From Pseudomonas entomophila (lineage in GTDB: Bacteria; Pseudomonadota; Gammaproteobacteria; Pseudomonadales; Pseudomonadaceae), in NCBI RefSeq assembly GCF_013523125.1, contig NZ_JAAMQJ010000003.1, forward strand, positions 1-64,000: a stretch of DNA of 64,000 nt, in the 5' to 3' direction. Below are positions 8,030-16,593 of this stretch, piece after piece. A program made the position numbers and the translations under genes. How positions within the stretch are numbered: position 1 is the first letter of the stretch; every line of letters begins with the position of its first letter. Below the pieces are notes generated by a model, which made no database searches, was not told the origin of the DNA, and saw only the letters and a list, made by a program, of their open reading frames with translations.

Positions 8030-10873
8030 TCAGCCTGGCATCGCCTCTTCTTCGACGTCCCGCACGTCCTCTGTTTCACCCGCCTGCGCCTCCAGCCGAC
8101 TGATGTACTTCCAGTCCGCCTCATCGATATAGATCCCGTTCGGCCCACTGCCGCCCTCCAAGTCGATCGCCACCCGCGCCGACACCTGCGGCTTCACGCT
8201 GGCCAGGATCGGCACGAAGCCCAGCTGCTGGCTGGTCTCCAGCAGCGCCGTCTGGTTGCGCTCGTCGATGTCCGCAGCCTCGTCGAGGTAGTAGGGCAGG
8301 CGCACGCGCCCGGCCAGGTCGCGGTCCATCAGGTGCAGCAACAGGTACATGTTGGTCAGCGCCTTGATGGTCATGGTGGTGCCGTTGGAGGCCGCGCCGT
8401 CGATGTCGGCGTGGATCACCGGCTGGCCGTTGACCTTGGTGATCTCGAAGGCCAGCTCGAACAGGTCCTTGAGCCCCAGCTGGTTGTGGTTGGCCGCGAC
8501 CAGGCGGGCCAGGTACTCCTTGGCCTCCTCGTTCTTGTGGTCCTGCTCGGCCGTCTGGCTCAGGTCGAACACCGACAGCGTCTCGCCTTCCTCGTACTGG
8601 CCGGCGCTGTGGATGATCTGGTCGATGTGCTTGAGCGCCTCCTTGTTCGGGGCCAGTACCACGCGGAAGCTCTGCAGGTTGGATACCTGGCGCTTGTTGA
8701 TCTCGCGGTTGAACAAGGCCAGCTGGTGCTCGAGGCTGTCGTAGTCGCTGCGGATGTTGCGCAGGGTCCTGGCGATGTCGGTGACCGCCGCGCGGCGGGC
8801 CTTGGCCAGGGTCAGCGCCTCGTCGCTGCGGTGGGCGTAGGCATTGATCAGCAAGGTCAGGCGACGCTCCATGTCGTCCTCGCTGTCGAACTTGGCCACG
8901 CCCTTGAGGCGCACCTGGGCGTACAGCGCCTCGATCTGGTTGTCGACCCGCTGCAGGCCCTGCCAGCTGTCCTGGTAGTCGTTGAGCAGCGGCAGCAGGT
9001 TGTCCAGGCTGTCATCGACCGGCTCCAGGTACGGCGTGCCGAAGGGCAGGTCGGCTGGCAGCAGGTGGCGACGACGCAAGGCATCGTCGAGGGTCCGCTG
9101 ACGTGCCTCGAGGTCGGCCAGCTGTCGACCGACCAGTTGCAGCTTGCTCGACAACTGCTGCACGCGCTCGGTGAAGGCATCGCTGGAGCGCTTGAGCTCG
9201 TCCTGGGCCGCCTCGAGCTGGGCCAGCTGTTCCAGCTTCTGGGCTTCCTCGGCGCCCAGGGTCTGGGCGCGGCGATAGTCTTCCAGGGCCTTCTGCGCAT
9301 CCAGCACCGCCTGGTACAAGGCGTCGCTCTGGGTCTTGCTGGCGATCCGGTCGGCGCTGACCGACTGCTGGGTCTGCAACTGGCGCAGTTCCTTGTCCAG
9401 GCGGTCCTTCTGCTCGCGCAGTGCCGCACGATCGACCAGCGCCCGCAGGGCCGGCGGGTCGATGTGCGACAGGTCGATCGACAGGCCAGGTGCCTCGAAG
9501 CGCTCGCCATCGAACCCTTCCAGCACGCGTTCGAGGGTCTTGACCCACTGATCGTCGGCATCGAGCGCAAGGCCGGACGGTCCCAGGGGCAGGCTGAACA
9601 GCGCGCCGTTGAACAAGCGCATCAACCGCTCCAGGTCCTGCTGGGAGAATTCCTCACGCAGACGGGCATAGCTGTTGTTGTCGGCATGGTCGAGCTGCTG
9701 ACTGACGGACTTGAGCCGCGCCTGTACATCCTGCACTCGCTGATCGAGATCCTCGGCGCTGAACTGGCGCGACTGCGCCAGGGCACCGGCCAGTTCGTCG
9801 TGGGCGTCCTTGGCGGCCAGCAACTGCTGCTCCAGTACCCTGACGTCGTCCACCAGCGCGAAGCGGTGCTTGAGCGCCGACAGTTCGCCCAGCCAGCGCT
9901 GCACACCGGTCAGCTCGCGTTCCAGGCGCATCAGCTCCTGGGTGCTGTTGCGCTGGGTGTTCTGCAAGTTGTCCTGTTCCTGCTGGTAATGCTCGGCCTG
10001 GATGACCAGCTCTTCCTTGCGGGCGGTGCCGTAGTCCTGCCAGGTGCCCAGCAAGTGGTCGAGCAGTGGCGAGAGCCGATGCAGCTTGCCGCGCAGGGCA
10101 TCGCGCTGGGCGACGCCACTGGCCAGCGACTCGACCAGCGGCCCGGCGGCGACCAGGGCGTTGTAGTCCTGCTCCATGCGTCGCACGTCACGGAACGCTT
10201 CTTCGCAGGCAGCGATGTAGTCGATGCTGCCCGAACGCAGGCTGTGCTCGAACGCGTCCAGAAACAGCTGCTTGAGCTTGGCGGCGGTGATCTCGCGCAT
10301 GTGCAGCAGGTTGATGAACAGCGCGCGGAAGGTCTTGAGGCTGTGCTCGCTGGTCGAGCGCAGCGGGATCAGCGTCAGGTCGAGCGGCACCGAGGTGTGC
10401 CCGCCGACCAGCAGGCGGCGCAGCTCGTCGGGCTTGAGCTCGTAGGCCTTCAGGCCGTGGCGGTCGAGGTTGGCGAACAGTTCCTTCTGCCGCAGGCAGG
10501 TGTCGTCGCGCTGGTAGTGGGCCAGGTCCAGCTCGCCGGCGTAGGCGAAGAACTGGTGGCCGAAACCACCCCCTGGTCCACGCCCGACCACGCCGATCAC
10601 ATGGGGGCCGTGGGGCAGGTTGAGCTCGCAGAGGATGTAGCTGGTGTCGCTGGCGAAGTAGAACCGGCGCGACTGCTCCAGGCTGTACTTGCCAAAGCTC
10701 ATGTCGGACATGCGCGCCAGGATCGGGAACTGCAGCGCGTTGATCGAGGCCGACTTGCCCAGGTTGTTGGCGCCGTACACCGACAGCGGTTCCTCCAGCG
10801 GGAACACCCCCAGGCTGTAGCCGGCGGTGTTGAGCAGGGCGAAGCGGCGGATTCCGTAGCGTTCCTGGCTCAC
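8030..10873 (-). CDS. mksB: MksB, SMC-like ATPase of the MksBEF condensin
   Basis: A 947-residue SMC-type ATPase. The Walker A motif GANNLGKS is at residues 34-41, followed by long coiled coils (about 230-420 and 480-760, rich in Glu, Gln, Leu and Arg). The C-terminal half-domain has an ABC signature-like GAASNGTTMTIKAL and Walker B LPYYLDEAAD. Short coiled coils and the MksE/MksF neighbours separate it from MukB (~1480 aa) and SMC (~1150 aa). It should compact or segregate chromosomal DNA, or act on foreign plasmids. Start GTG overlaps the mksE stop (GTGA). No mksG/jetD nuclease gene is next to it. Confidence 0.88.
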   Translation of the reverse strand: MSQERYGIRRFALLNTAGYSLGVFPLEEPLSVYGANNLGKSASINALQFPILARMSDMSFGKYSLEQSRRFYFASDTSYILCELNLPHGPHVIGVVGRGPGGGFGHQFFAYAGELDLAHYQRDDTCLRQKELFANLDRHGLKAYELKPDELRRLLVGGHTSVPLDLTLIPLRSTSEHSLKTFRALFINLLHMREITAAKLKQLFLDAFEHSLRSGSIDYIAACEEAFRDVRRMEQDYNALVAAGPLVESLASGVAQRDALRGKLHRLSPLLDHLLGTWQDYGTARKEELVIQAEHYQQEQDNLQNTQRNSTQELMRLERELTGVQRWLGELSALKHRFALVDDVRVLEQQLLAAKDAHDELAGALAQSRQFSAEDLDQRVQDVQARLKSVSQQLDHADNNSYARLREEFSQQDLERLMRLFNGALFSLPLGPSGLALDADDQWVKTLERVLEGFDGERFEAPGLSIDLSHIDPPALRALVDRAALREQKDRLDKELRQLQTQQSVSADRIASKTQSDALYQAVLDAQKALEDYRRAQTLGAEEAQKLEQLAQLEAAQDELKRSSDAFTERVQQLSSKLQLVGRQLADLEARQRTLDDALRRRHLLPADLPFGTPYLEPVDDSLDNLLPLLNDYQDSWQGLQRVDNQIEALYAQVRLKGVAKFDSEDDMERRLTLLINAYAHRSDEALTLAKARRAAVTDIARTLRNIRSDYDSLEHQLALFNREINKRQVSNLQSFRVVLAPNKEALKHIDQIIHSAGQYEEGETLSVFDLSQTAEQDHKNEEAKEYLARLVAANHNQLGLKDLFELAFEITKVNGQPVIHADIDGAASNGTTMTIKALTNMYLLLHLMDRDLAGRVRLPYYLDEAADIDERNQTALLETSQQLGFVPILASVKPQVSARVAIDLEGGSGPNGIYIDEADWKYISRLEAQAGETEDVRDVEEEAMPG

Positions 10874-11544
10874 GGGTAGGCCTCCTGCTGTTCGTCGGCG
10901 ATGGCGCGGGCCAGGGCCTCGTCGTCATTGTCATCGAGGGCGTCGAAGCCGGTCGCTCCGTCATCCTCGGCCAGGGTCGGGGTTGGCAGCGGCAGGTCGC
11001 TGTGCAGCGTCGCCGCCAGGTCACGGTCCTGCTGCACCGACAGGCAGACATCCAGGAAGCGGTGCATCGGCGGCAGGAAACGGTAGAGGCCGCCTTCCTC
11101 ATGGGCGAAGCCCAGCTGGGTCATGCGTCGCAGGATCTTCTCTTCCAGGTCGTCGACGCTCTGCACCTCGGCCTGGACGAACAGGTCGCGGTACTTGTCC
11201 AGCAGCGCGGGCAGCTCGTCGCGGCCCAGGCTGCCGCCGTCGAGCACGGCGATGGGGTCACGACCCTGGTCGGCCAGGTGCTCGACCAGGATGAAGGTCA
11301 TCAGCGACAGGCGCTGGGCCGTCTTGTTGACATGGGCGGCAGCCTGCTCCGGCACGAAATAGTAGAACCCCCGGGTGTCGCAGACCAGCTCGAAGCCCAG
11401 GGCCTTGAACAAGGCCCGGTAGGCGTCCTGGAACGTCGACAGCTGGGCGTACAGCTCCGGGTCGCGGCGGCTGATGTGGAAGCCTTTGTAGAGCTCGCGG
11501 AACAGCGGGGCGAGCTGGGACAGTTCGGAAAGATCAAGATGCAT
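10870..11544 (-). CDS. mksE: MksE, condensin accessory subunit
   Basis: A 224-residue protein of the MksE/MukE type, expected to bind the kleisin as tandem winged helices. Visible features are LAPLFRELYKGFHISRRDPELY, FYYFVPEQAAAH and YRFLPPMHRFLDVCL, then an acidic low-complexity tail. It overlaps mksF by 11 bp and mksB by 4 bp, so the three are translated as one operon in the order F-E-B, as in other Mks loci. Confidence 0.85.
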   Translation of the reverse strand: MHLDLSELSQLAPLFRELYKGFHISRRDPELYAQLSTFQDAYRALFKALGFELVCDTRGFYYFVPEQAAAHVNKTAQRLSLMTFILVEHLADQGRDPIAVLDGGSLGRDELPALLDKYRDLFVQAEVQSVDDLEEKILRRMTQLGFAHEEGGLYRFLPPMHRFLDVCLSVQQDRDLAATLHSDLPLPTPTLAEDDGATGFDALDDNDDEALARAIADEQQEAYP

Positions 11545-12811
11545 GGGCAGGGCCTGGCGTGACGTCGGGCGAAGGTGCGCGACGGGAGGTCAGGGCGAAC
11601 GAGCGCAGGCTGACCTTGTGTTCATGGGTGAAGTAGTCGCGGCGCTCGAGCCGCTCGCGCTGGAAGCGCTTTTCGCGCGACAGGCGCGAGAACCAGTACA
11701 GCAGCTCGTCGGTGTCGCCCTCCGGCTCCTGCTCGAGCAGCCAGCTCATCAGGTCGGGAAGTGGCAGGGCCTGCTCGCAGCGGTCGAGCATTTCCTTGAC
11801 CGTGCGCGGTGCCTTGGACGGGGCGTCCTTGTCGGTCTTGTGCGCCTTGGGAAAGCGCGCCGGCTTGGGCTCGAAGCGCGCCAGGGCATAGACGTAGGCC
11901 TCGACCTGGCTGGCGCTGCCGAGAAAGGTGCTCTGCGGCCGGGTGAACAACGGCAGGGCGGCGTGGGGCAGGGCGTCGAGCCCCTTGCGCCGGATCACCG
12001 CCAGGGCCAGCGCCGCGCCACGGGTCACCGTGTTGTGCCGACGCGCCTCTTCGCGCAGGGGCAGCAGCAGCTCGCGGGCATGACGCAGGGTCAGCTGCGC
12101 GCTGGTCTGCATCTCCAGGATCCGCGCATGGGTGCGCAGCAGTCGGTCGTCGTCGACCAGCTGGCCCAGACGCGCCTGTTCGCTCAGCAGGTGCAGCAGC
12201 ACCGTCTCGACCTTGCGCACGCCCTGCTCGAAGGCGCCGTCGGCGTTGACCAGCTGGATCATCGGCTCGACGTACTCGTCCCAGGTCGCCAGCACTTCGG
12301 CATAGCGCTGGCGTAGCGGAATTTGCCGGTCGCGGGTCTTGGCGCGCTCGGCCACTGCCACCAGCGCCTGCTCGTCGTTGTCGAGCTTCTTCAGCACGTC
12401 GCGCACGCGCATGTCGAGCAGGCGCAGCTGCCGGGCCAGGTCGTCGCGGTCGCGGGTCTCGAAGGCATCCTGGATGTGCCCGGCCAGGCGTTCGAGGTGA
12501 CGCAGGTAGGCCTCGATCTCCAGGCACAGGCCCAGCCGATGCTCGCGGCGCAGGTAGGCCAGGAAGTCATGGATCTGCGCGTTCAGCTCGAAGCGGTTGG
12601 GGCTTTTCGCCACGGGCACCAGGATGTCCAGGCGGATCCACAGGTCCAGCAGGTGGGTGATGTCCTGTGGCGTCGCTTCGCCGGCCTGGCGGGCCAGGTG
12701 CTGGCGCAGTTCCACCAGGCTCAGGGTGCCCTGGTCGAAGCGGGCGCACAGCGGTTCGAGCAGGGCCCAGTGCTCGGCGAGGGCGCGCAGGACGCGCTTG
12801 GGTTCGATCAT
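11534..12811 (-). CDS. mksF: MksF, kleisin-like condensin subunit
   Basis: A 425-residue protein from ATG 12811 (MIEPKRVLRALAEHWALLEPL). The long open frame upstream has no conserved sequence. The N-terminal ~100 residues look like a winged helix (LLDLWIRLDILVPV), the middle is helical, and the C-terminus is basic, consistent with the kleisin that bridges MksB heads. It is the first gene of mksFEB. The divergent neighbour is the psi subunit gene (start 12968), so the 156-bp gap should hold both promoters. Confidence 0.85.
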   Translation of the reverse strand: MIEPKRVLRALAEHWALLEPLCARFDQGTLSLVELRQHLARQAGEATPQDITHLLDLWIRLDILVPVAKSPNRFELNAQIHDFLAYLRREHRLGLCLEIEAYLRHLERLAGHIQDAFETRDRDDLARQLRLLDMRVRDVLKKLDNDEQALVAVAERAKTRDRQIPLRQRYAEVLATWDEYVEPMIQLVNADGAFEQGVRKVETVLLHLLSEQARLGQLVDDDRLLRTHARILEMQTSAQLTLRHARELLLPLREEARRHNTVTRGAALALAVIRRKGLDALPHAALPLFTRPQSTFLGSASQVEAYVYALARFEPKPARFPKAHKTDKDAPSKAPRTVKEMLDRCEQALPLPDLMSWLLEQEPEGDTDELLYWFSRLSREKRFQRERLERRDYFTHEHKVSLRSFALTSRRAPSPDVTPGPAHAS

Positions 12812-12967
12812 CGACGGTCGGCTCGCTGCCAGGTCAAAAGCGCCAATTGTACTGTATCGCAGGGGCAGGGTTTCACCTCCCTGGTCGTTACGGCGGGTTT
12901 CCCATCGATCCAGTGCGGCGCGCGCGTGGCAACGGCGGTAGAATGGCCGACCGTTCGCTGACCCTGG

Positions 12968-13777
12968 ATGACCCGTGCCGTGCTGACCGAGTCTCGCCGC
13001 CGCGCTTATTTGAACGCCATGCAGGTGGTGCACTGGCTGCCGCGCGCCGAACTGCCGTTCGCGGCGCCTTCGCGGCCCGAACTGCTGCAGCCGGTGGCAC
13101 CGCCGAACGTCACGGTCTTGCCGAGCGTCGAACCTTCCCCAGTGGCGTCGCCTGCACCGCGCCCGGTTGCGGCGCCGCAGGCCCGTGGCAGCGAGCGGCC
13201 GAAGATCGAGATCCCGCGCCCGGCCGCGCTCGCCAAGCCCACAGCGGCCGCGCCCGCCGAGGCCGCCAGCCCCGCGCCGCGCCCGGTGCAGGTGCCACCC
13301 CCGCGCTTCGCCCTGCAACTGCTGCGCGCAGGGCGTTGCCTGCTGCTGGTGGAGCTGGCCACCGGTCAGCCGTTCCAGAGTCGCGACCCGTCCTACCTGC
13401 TGCTCAAGGACATGCTGCGCGCCGCCGGCCTGTCGGACGCGCCACAGATCATCGGCGAGCCGGTGCGCTGGCCGCTGTTGATGCGCGGCAACCTCGACCA
13501 GGGGCCGGAGGCGGCGCAGGATTTCGTCCAGGGGTTCATCCAGGCACGCCTCGAGGAGTCGCCCTGTGCATGCCTGTGGCTGATCGGCCTGCCAGCGATC
13601 CGGTTCGCCGGGCAGGCCGACGAGCAGGCGTATTACCGTGAAGTACCGATCGATGGCCTGGGCGATGCCTGGGCCTTGCCGGGTCTTGAAGTGTTGATGG
13701 ACGAGCCGCAGCGCAAGGCGGACGTCTGGAAAGCCATGCGCCAGCTGATGGCGCGCTGGAACGCATTGAATGAGTGA
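12968..13777 (+). CDS. holD: DNA polymerase III psi subunit (cryptic pseudomonad HolD)
   Basis: A 269-residue protein. An N-terminal motif (RRRAYLNAMQVVHWLPRAELP) resembles the E. coli psi N-terminus that binds the clamp-loader tau/gamma subunits. A long Pro/Ala-rich linker (~35-112) and a C-terminal domain (FALQLLRAGRCLLLVE...) follow. Annotation tools often call this protein 'energy transducer TonB' because of the Pro-rich linker. The holD-rimI order of E. coli is kept, with 8-bp overlap to rimI. Pseudomonad psi was described as a cryptic, much longer subunit encoded just before rimI (Jarvis et al. 2005, from memory). Confidence 0.8.
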   Translation: MTRAVLTESRRRAYLNAMQVVHWLPRAELPFAAPSRPELLQPVAPPNVTVLPSVEPSPVASPAPRPVAAPQARGSERPKIEIPRPAALAKPTAAAPAEAASPAPRPVQVPPPRFALQLLRAGRCLLLVELATGQPFQSRDPSYLLLKDMLRAAGLSDAPQIIGEPVRWPLLMRGNLDQGPEAAQDFVQGFIQARLEESPCACLWLIGLPAIRFAGQADEQAYYREVPIDGLGDAWALPGLEVLMDEPQRKADVWKAMRQLMARWNALNE

Positions 13778-14225
13778 ATCGATCAGTTTCCGCCCGATGA
13801 CCGAGGCGGATCTGGATGCCGTGCTGAAGATCGAATATGCCGCGTTCAGTCACCCCTGGACCCGCGGCATCTTCCAGGATGCGCTCAAGTCGTACGAGGT
13901 CTGGCTGATGTTCGATGGCCAGCAGCAGGTCGGGCACGGCGTGATCAACGTGATCATCGACGAGGCGCACCTGTTGAACATCACCGTCAAGCCCGAGAAC
14001 CAGGGGCGTGGCCTCGGCCTGCGCCTGCTCGAGCATTTGATGGCGCGGGCCTGGGCGCTGAACGGGCGCGAGTGCTTTCTCGAAGTCCGGGCCAGCAACC
14101 AGTCGGCCTACCGCTTGTACGAACGCTATGGCTTCAACGAGATCGGGCGCCGCCGCGACTACTACCCCGCGCCAGGTGGCCGCGAGGATGCGCTGGTGAT
14201 GGCCTGCACCTTGCTCGAAGCCTGA
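13770..14225 (+). CDS. rimI: Ribosomal protein S18 alanine N-acetyltransferase RimI
   Basis: A 151-residue GNAT enzyme that acetylates the N-terminus of S18. Acetyl-CoA loop: VKPENQGRGLGLRLLEHLM (pattern Q/RxxGxG/A). It also has FLEVRASNQSAYRLYERYGFNEIGRRRDYY, which is characteristic of RimI. It overlaps holD by 8 bp. Confidence 0.95.
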   Translation: MSESISFRPMTEADLDAVLKIEYAAFSHPWTRGIFQDALKSYEVWLMFDGQQQVGHGVINVIIDEAHLLNITVKPENQGRGLGLRLLEHLMARAWALNGRECFLEVRASNQSAYRLYERYGFNEIGRRRDYYPAPGGREDALVMACTLLEA

Positions 14226-14259
14226 TCCGACGATGCCGCTGCACTGACGAGGCACGACC

Positions 14260-14913
14260 ATGCATGACCTGCAGGAACTGATCGACAACAACGCCCGCTG
14301 GGCCGACGCGATCAACGCGCGCGACCCCGAGTTCTTCGCCAAGCTGGCGCGCCAGCAGACCCCGGAATTTCTCTGGATCGGCTGCTCCGATGCCCGGGTG
14401 CCGGCCAACGAGATCGTCGGCATGCTGCCGGGCGACCTGTTCGTGCACCGCAACGTGGCCAACGTGGTGCTGCACACCGACCTCAACTGCCTGTCGGTGA
14501 TCCAGTACGCGGTGGACGTGCTCAAGGTCCGGCACATCCTGGTGACCGGGCATTACGGTTGCGGCGGCGTACGCGCGGCGATGCAGGATCGCCAGTTCGG
14601 CCTGATCGATGGCTGGCTGCGCTCGATCCGCGACCTGTACTACGAGAAGCGTGGCGAGCTGGCGGTGCTCGAGGACGAGGAAGCCCGCGTCGATCGCCTG
14701 TGCGAGTTGAACGTGATCCGCCAGGTGGCCAACGTGGCGCACACCAGCATCGTCCAGAACGCCTGGCACCGCGGTCAGCCCTTGTCGATCCATGGGTGCA
14801 TCTACGGCATTAAGGATGGCCGCTGGAAGAGTCTGGACACGACCATCGAGGGGATCGAGCAAGTGCCTGCGCAGTACCGGTTGCGGCCGGTGGAGGCAGG
14901 CACGAAGGCTTGA
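14260..14913 (+). CDS. can: Beta-class carbonic anhydrase
   Basis: A 217-residue enzyme interconverting CO2 and bicarbonate. Zinc ligands are Cys42, Asp44, His98 and Cys101, seen in CSDARVPANEI and HYGCGGVRAAM. The Asp44-Arg46 dyad is intact. By position after rimI this corresponds to PA4676 (psCA3) of P. aeruginosa. It starts 34 bp after rimI and is likely co-transcribed. Confidence 0.95.
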   Translation: MHDLQELIDNNARWADAINARDPEFFAKLARQQTPEFLWIGCSDARVPANEIVGMLPGDLFVHRNVANVVLHTDLNCLSVIQYAVDVLKVRHILVTGHYGCGGVRAAMQDRQFGLIDGWLRSIRDLYYEKRGELAVLEDEEARVDRLCELNVIRQVANVAHTSIVQNAWHRGQPLSIHGCIYGIKDGRWKSLDTTIEGIEQVPAQYRLRPVEAGTKA

Positions 14914-14955
14914 CGCGTCTCGGTCAGGCCTCGCTTTCCACAGGACGACTGGACG

Positions 14956-16092
14956 TTAGATCGGCTTGCGCAGCTCGCGCAGGCGTCGCGTCATCTCGCC
15001 CGTGTTGCATTTGGCCGCCGCCTGCTCGGGCGTGTACGTGCGCACCGTGCGGAAGAACAGCTCGCACGTCTGTTTTTTCTGCGTGACCTGCCAGCGGGTC
15101 GAGCAGGACTCCAGCGTCTGCCTGGCATCGGCCTGGAGATCGCGTCCCATGCCCGCCTGCCAGCAGGCCGCGGTCAGGTCCTGACCCATCATCTTCAGAC
15201 CCGCCACGTCGGCTGCGTCCTGATCGCCACCGTGGCTGTTCTTGTTCGCCGCATACCAGATCGCACTGGGGTGATTGGCGCCCAGCACCGGCACCTGCGC
15301 ACCGGGCTGCGGGCTGATGCTGACCAGGTCCAGCACGCCGACCTTGGCCCCGTACTGCTGCTCGATCCAGGTGTGCACCGGGGCGCCGAAGGCGACCATC
15401 GGCAACGGGTGGGCAGCGCTCTGCAGAGTCATCTCGCGGACCATGCGCACCTGATAGTCCTTGAAGTAGCCGTAGGTGTCCGCCAGGGCGGCACCTGCGC
15501 TGGCGGGCGCCGCGATCGGGGCGATGTCGACGATGGTCTGGTACGCCGGCGTCTGCTCGGCCTCCACGCCGTTGAAGGTCAACAGCTCGGCCCAGCGGTC
15601 GGTGGTGCTGGAGCGCAGGTAGTCCTGGGCCTGGGTCAGCGAATAGTCGGGCGGAAAATGCAACAGCTCGATGCTGCGGCGATTCTGCAGGGCCATGCCC
15701 AGCGGCAGGAACAGGTACCAGTCATAGGACCATTTGCCGTCCTTGTTCAGCCGGGTGGCGCCGTCGTAGGCCAGTTCACCGCTGTCGAGCAGCCTGCGCA
15801 GCGGTTCGGCGTAGCCGGCGGGCACCTCGCTGAAGGTGGCGTGCAGGTGGTCGTGATCACGACGGACCTGCACCTGGGCGTTGGCATAGCCGTCGCGGCG
15901 TACGCTCTGGGTCAGGTAGTGCTCGACGGTCTGCTCAAGCGTCCAGTTGCGGTAGCAGATCACATGGCAATTGTTGGGAAAGCCAAACAGGCGCGTGACA
16001 CGCTGGGCGTCGCCCAGGTCGATGTTCGCGTCGGCCATGGCCAGGCCGCAGAAGGCGAGGGCGGCGAGGCCCGGTAAGGCGGTTTTTGTCAT
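14956..16092 (-). CDS. Exported protein of unknown function
   Basis: A 378-residue protein with a signal peptide (MTKTALPGLAALAFCGLAMA, cleavage before DANID). The ATG at 16092 has AAGGAA upstream; the longer open frame to 16236 reads through intergenic DNA. Several Cys pairs (NNCHVICYRNW; CSTRW...KKQTCELFF; KCNTGEM) suggest disulfides in the periplasm. No membrane segment follows the signal, and no enzyme motif is recognised. It is convergent with can and stands between can and tRNA-Met. Function unknown. Confidence 0.8.
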   Translation of the reverse strand: MTKTALPGLAALAFCGLAMADANIDLGDAQRVTRLFGFPNNCHVICYRNWTLEQTVEHYLTQSVRRDGYANAQVQVRRDHDHLHATFSEVPAGYAEPLRRLLDSGELAYDGATRLNKDGKWSYDWYLFLPLGMALQNRRSIELLHFPPDYSLTQAQDYLRSSTTDRWAELLTFNGVEAEQTPAYQTIVDIAPIAAPASAGAALADTYGYFKDYQVRMVREMTLQSAAHPLPMVAFGAPVHTWIEQQYGAKVGVLDLVSISPQPGAQVPVLGANHPSAIWYAANKNSHGGDQDAADVAGLKMMGQDLTAACWQAGMGRDLQADARQTLESCSTRWQVTQKKQTCELFFRTVRTYTPEQAAAKCNTGEMTRRLRELRKPI

Positions 16093-16239
16093 GCTCGATT
16101 CCTTGTCAGGACCGCCCGGTTGGGCGGTCGCACTCATACTGGGGCAGGGCGCTTGTCGTTGAGAAGGGCAAGCGTGCTGCGAGTGATGAGAAAGACATTG
16201 CGTGATGCCGAGCCTGTGCCCGTTTTTTCCAGGCAAAAG

Positions 16240-16269
16240 AAAAGGGCCTACCTTGCGGTAAGCCCTTTT
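16240..16269 (-). terminator. Intrinsic terminator of tRNA-Met
   Basis: aaaagggcctacc pairs with ggtaagccctttt with one mismatch. On the minus strand it ends in a run read as CCCTTTTCTTTT. It lies just past the 3' end of the tRNA. Confidence 0.85.
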
Positions 16270-16275
16270 CGGATT

Positions 16276-16352
16276 TGGTGGCTACACAGGGACTTGAACC
16301 CCGGACCCCAGCATTATGAATGCTATGCTCTAACCAACTGAGCTATGTAGCC
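16276..16352 (-). tRNA. tRNA-Met (CAU), elongator type
   Basis: On the minus strand a 77-nt cloverleaf begins GGCTACATAGCTCAG and ends GTGTAGCCACCA with an encoded CCA. The anticodon loop reads TTCATAA, giving anticodon CAU. The acceptor stem GGCTACA/TGTAGCC is fully paired from the first base, so this is the elongator and not the initiator. Confidence 0.95.
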
Positions 16353-16362
16353 AATGGCGCGC

Positions 16363-16391
16363 ATTATTCCCTCGTGCAGGACCTGTGTCAA
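16363..16391 (-). promoter_or_regulatory. Promoter of tRNA-Met
   Basis: On the minus strand TTGACA (16391-16386) and AATAAT (16368-16363) are 17 bp apart. The -10 box ends 11 bp before the tRNA 5' end. Confidence 0.75.
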
Positions 16392-16593
16392 CACTCACCT
16401 CAAAAAAAATTTGCACGGTTTCAAATGCTTAGCGGCCCAGGCGAGGGTTGGCCGACGAACAGCACGAGGCCGGGCACCCTCCAGAGGGGACACGCGCCGC
16501 CGCCCAGAGGCCGCGCACGCGAGAAAACAGTAGCGATGTCTCCGGTCGATTCCCGATAATCCGCTTCCACACCTGCGCCGGGAATCCACGCCA

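Noticed and set aside
8333..10879. 848-residue open frame on the plus strand opposite mksB
   Set aside because: It is the antisense shadow of a GC-rich gene. Its translation is a Val/Gly/Gln-rich low-complexity protein without known motifs.
8030..12811. Wadjet (JetABCD) anti-plasmid system
   Set aside because: The JetD/MksG TOPRIM nuclease is absent on both sides; only the three condensin subunits are present.
12968..13777. TonB energy transducer
   Set aside because: No N-terminal membrane anchor. The Pro-rich stretch is only a linker, and synteny and ends fit HolD.
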